Positions 62,087 to 64,000 of a DNA stretch of 64,000 bases are shown here, piece after piece. The number at the start of each line of letters is the position of its first letter. The first letter of the stretch is position 1. Origin of the DNA: Faucicola sp048551375. GTDB lineage: Bacteria; Pseudomonadota; Gammaproteobacteria; Pseudomonadales; Moraxellaceae. The notes under the pieces were generated by a model. The model did not search any database and was not told the DNA's origin. It saw only the letters and a program-made list of their open reading frames with translations. The DNA lies in contig NZ_JBLYZJ010000001.1 in NCBI RefSeq assembly GCF_048551375.1, forward strand, positions 248,001 to 312,000. Reading direction: 5' to 3'. Position numbers and translations under genes: made by a program.

Positions 62087-63523
62087 ATGCCAAATGATAT
62101 TAGTCCCAATGCCAATACGCCATTGACAATGCTTGATAAGCAATTCTCCCTTATGCGTAACGCTAGTCGCCAATACCCACAAGCCACTTGGGCGGTTCGC
62201 TTGCAACGGCTGAATCAGCTTGAAAAACTTGTTGCCGACAACCAATCGGCTATTATTGAGGCTATCAGTCAAGATTTTGGCTTTCGCTCGCCTGCCGAAA
62301 CCACCATGCTAGAAATTTTTCCCAGTTTAGAAGCGGTACGACATGCTATCCGTCATGGCAAAGCATGGTTAGCACCTAAGCGTGTGCGGACAGGTAAGTG
62401 GTTTTTACCTGCTACCAGCTATGTTCAGCCTAGACCTTTGGGGGTAGTGGGCATTATTGCCCCTTGGAATTATCCGTTGTATTTGGTGATTGCCCCTTTG
62501 GCTGGGGCGTTGGTCGCAGGCAATCGAGCCATGCTCAAGGTGTCTGAGGCAACCCCATATTTTGAGCAGTGGCTAGCGATGGCATTGCCTCAGTATTTCT
62601 CGGCGGATGAGGTGACTTTGATACAAGGTGATATTGAGGTTGCCAAAGCCTTTAGCCAGTTGGCATTTGACCATTTATTTTTTACAGGTTCGACTGCCAT
62701 AGGCAAGCAGATTATGCAATCCGCTTCTGCCAATCTCACCCCTGTTACTCTAGAATTGGGAGGAAAATCCCCTGTGGTGATTACGCCAAGTGCGGATATT
62801 GCCTATACCGCCAAGCGAGTGTGGACAGGTAAAAGCTTGAATGCAGGACAGACTTGCATTGCCCCAGATTATGCACTGATTAACCCATCACAACAAGCGT
62901 TATTTATCGACCAATCAAAACAGTGGTTCAATGAGCATTATCCTAATTTACAGACCAATTCAGATTATAGTTTTATGGTGAATCGCAAGCAAGCCCTACG
63001 TGTGAAAGGTTATTTGGAGGAAGCCCAAAGTTTAGGAGCAACCTTGCATCCGCTGACGACTCATCATGTGAACATTAATACAGGTTTTTTTCCACCGATG
63101 ATTGTGACGGATTTACCCCCACATGCCAAATTGCTAAATGAGGAAATTTTTGCCCCTATTTTACCCTTGGTCAGTTATCATCAGCTTGATGACGCAGTGG
63201 CGTATATTAATGCTTGTGACCGCCCTTTGGCATTGTATATTTTTGGGGAAAATCATACTGAGGTACAACAGGTGCTGACCCAAACGGTGAGTGGTGGGGC
63301 GTGTATCAATGAAACGTTATATCATATTGCTCAACAAAGTCTACCTTTTGGTGGTGTAGGGGCATCAGGGATGGGACGGTATCATGGGCATTATAGTTTT
63401 GATACGTTTTCTCATGCCCAAGCGGTATTTAAGCAGGTACGTCCTAATTTTACCAATCTATTACAACCACCTTACGGCAAATTATTTTGGCGGATGATGG
63501 GACTGATTATCAAATGGCGTTAA
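62087..63523 (+). CDS. Aldehyde dehydrogenase, coniferyl-aldehyde type
   Basis: Oxidises aldehydes to acids with NAD(P)+. 478 residues. ETTMLEIFPSLEAVRHAIRH near residue 63, PLGVVGIIAPWNYPLYLVIA near residue 118, the active Glu in TLELGGKSP near residue 226 and active Cys in NAGQTCIAPDYAL near residue 261 are clear. The wording SGGACINETLYHIAQQSLPF and the short C-terminus favour the CalB/FALDH-type branch. ATG at 62087 has AAGGA at 62076; the ATG at 62072 would add MQGIR. Confidence 0.87.
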   Translation: MPNDISPNANTPLTMLDKQFSLMRNASRQYPQATWAVRLQRLNQLEKLVADNQSAIIEAISQDFGFRSPAETTMLEIFPSLEAVRHAIRHGKAWLAPKRVRTGKWFLPATSYVQPRPLGVVGIIAPWNYPLYLVIAPLAGALVAGNRAMLKVSEATPYFEQWLAMALPQYFSADEVTLIQGDIEVAKAFSQLAFDHLFFTGSTAIGKQIMQSASANLTPVTLELGGKSPVVITPSADIAYTAKRVWTGKSLNAGQTCIAPDYALINPSQQALFIDQSKQWFNEHYPNLQTNSDYSFMVNRKQALRVKGYLEEAQSLGATLHPLTTHHVNINTGFFPPMIVTDLPPHAKLLNEEIFAPILPLVSYHQLDDAVAYINACDRPLALYIFGENHTEVQQVLTQTVSGGACINETLYHIAQQSLPFGGVGASGMGRYHGHYSFDTFSHAQAVFKQVRPNFTNLLQPPYGKLFWRMMGLIIKWR

Positions 63524-63606
63524 CTAATTATCAGTTTGTTAAAATTAAGTCTTGTTAAAAACCCAAAATCCTGTCAAAATACCGCCCATCGGATGAGCCG
63601 ATATCC

Positions 63607-63639
63607 AAAAACCCAGTTGTTCTCGCAACTGGGTTTTTT
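63607..63639 (+). terminator. Intrinsic terminator after the aldehyde dehydrogenase gene
   Basis: AAAAACCCAGTTG pairs with CAACTGGGTTTTT (63607-63619 with 63626-63638), loop TTCTCG, T-run present. Confidence 0.88.
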
Positions 63640-63762
63640 AATGCATAAAAACTTTACCTATCAGTAACAATTTAAGCCAATCTACAATATTGTAAAATAA
63701 AATTAAACCATTATATCTAATCCTTTAGATTATAAAATCAATTTTTATCAAAAGGTTGCTCT

Positions 63763-64000
63763 ATGCGTTGGTTGTTTTTAGCGGTCATTATCATTTTATT
63801 TGAATTACTGACCTATGGCGTGTGGCGTGGGCTGGCGTGGTGGGGTAGGGATTTATTGTCGCTCAAGACCATTGATTGGCTAAAATGGACGCTATTTGCC
63901 ATTGGTAATGGCTTGTTAGTGCTGGCGATGGTACGGCTAGGCAGTGGTTGGCTAAAAGTGAGTATGACTTGGCTGACCTTGCTCTGGCTATTTATCATGG
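63763..64000 (+). CDS. Membrane protein, N-terminal part (3' truncated by window edge)
   Basis: Frame open from ATG 63763 to the window end, 79 codons. MRWLFLAVIIILFELLTYGV begins a hydrophobic helix, then a short basic loop (RGLAWWGRD) and further hydrophobic segments (TLFAIGNGLLVLAMVRLG, MTWLTLLWLFIM). AAAGG precedes the ATG. The family cannot be decided from the part seen; metallophosphoesterases with such membrane starts are one possibility only. Confidence 0.6.
   Translation, partial: MRWLFLAVIIILFELLTYGVWRGLAWWGRDLLSLKTIDWLKWTLFAIGNGLLVLAMVRLGSGWLKVSMTWLTLLWLFIM

Overview
The window is a gene-dense, moderately AT-rich chromosomal segment of a gammaproteobacterium, most likely a member of the Moraxellaceae close to Moraxella osloensis. 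That placement is an inference from gene content and protein character (type II secretion minor pseudopilins, a TusD/TusC/TusE relay, an isc-hsc operon headed by iscR, an EpsC-type CysE, a coniferyl-type aldehyde dehydrogenase) and was not checked by any search. Both ends are cut: the first gene (tatD) lacks its 5' part and the last (an unknown membrane protein) lacks its 3' part. No CRISPR array, prophage or rRNA operon was seen.

Layout. 0-4.3 kb: tatD end, a TetR regulator and gspHIJK. 4.4-9.2 kb: an NCS2 purine-type permease, a 6S RNA on the minus strand, gpmI and an S41 processing protease. 9.3-18.8 kb (mostly minus): cysE, trmJ, an Hpt phosphotransfer protein, dnaE, tRNA-Arg(CCT), xseB, trmL, an entericidin-like lipoprotein, a TetR regulator and an endonuclease/exonuclease/phosphatase gene broken by one in-frame TGA. 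19-27 kb: a sulfate-type binding lipoprotein, xseA, an IS with an in-frame TAA in its transposase, tusE-C-D, bfd behind a Fur-like box, and a TPR protein. 27-30 kb: pgeF, queG and a DUF924 gene. 30-37.3 kb: the isc operon. 37-44 kb: a class III cyclase, a HIT protein, an MscS-type channel, a previously hidden 44-residue lipoprotein, uup and slyX. 44-50 kb: alaS, purB and queE. 50-54 kb: small accessory genes and dapD. 54-58 kb: cysK behind a Fur-like box, a MATE exporter and queA. 58-64 kb: a thioesterase, an SCP2-like protein, a Hint-domain protein coupled to a YejF-type ABC ATPase, and an aldehyde dehydrogenase.

How the genes fit together. The isc region is complete for iron-sulfur assembly (iscR-iscS-iscU-iscA-hscB-hscA-fdx) but has been opened twice: a nitrilase-superfamily gene lies between iscS and iscU, and a BrnT/BrnA-like toxin-antitoxin pair lies between iscA and hscB. 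Most of its other junctions carry short palindromic repeats. The queuosine genes queG, queE and queA, and the exonuclease VII genes xseA and xseB, are scattered rather than clustered.

The strongest non-coding theme is repeats. One family has an inner gggcgtat/atacgccc palindrome and about 13 intergenic copies. A second is a MITE-like family with taggacttacgca termini, two copies of which have 5-bp direct flanks and which shares its terminus with the local IS. Single copies of other elements also occur, including one palindrome inserted in frame inside the YejF-like coding sequence.
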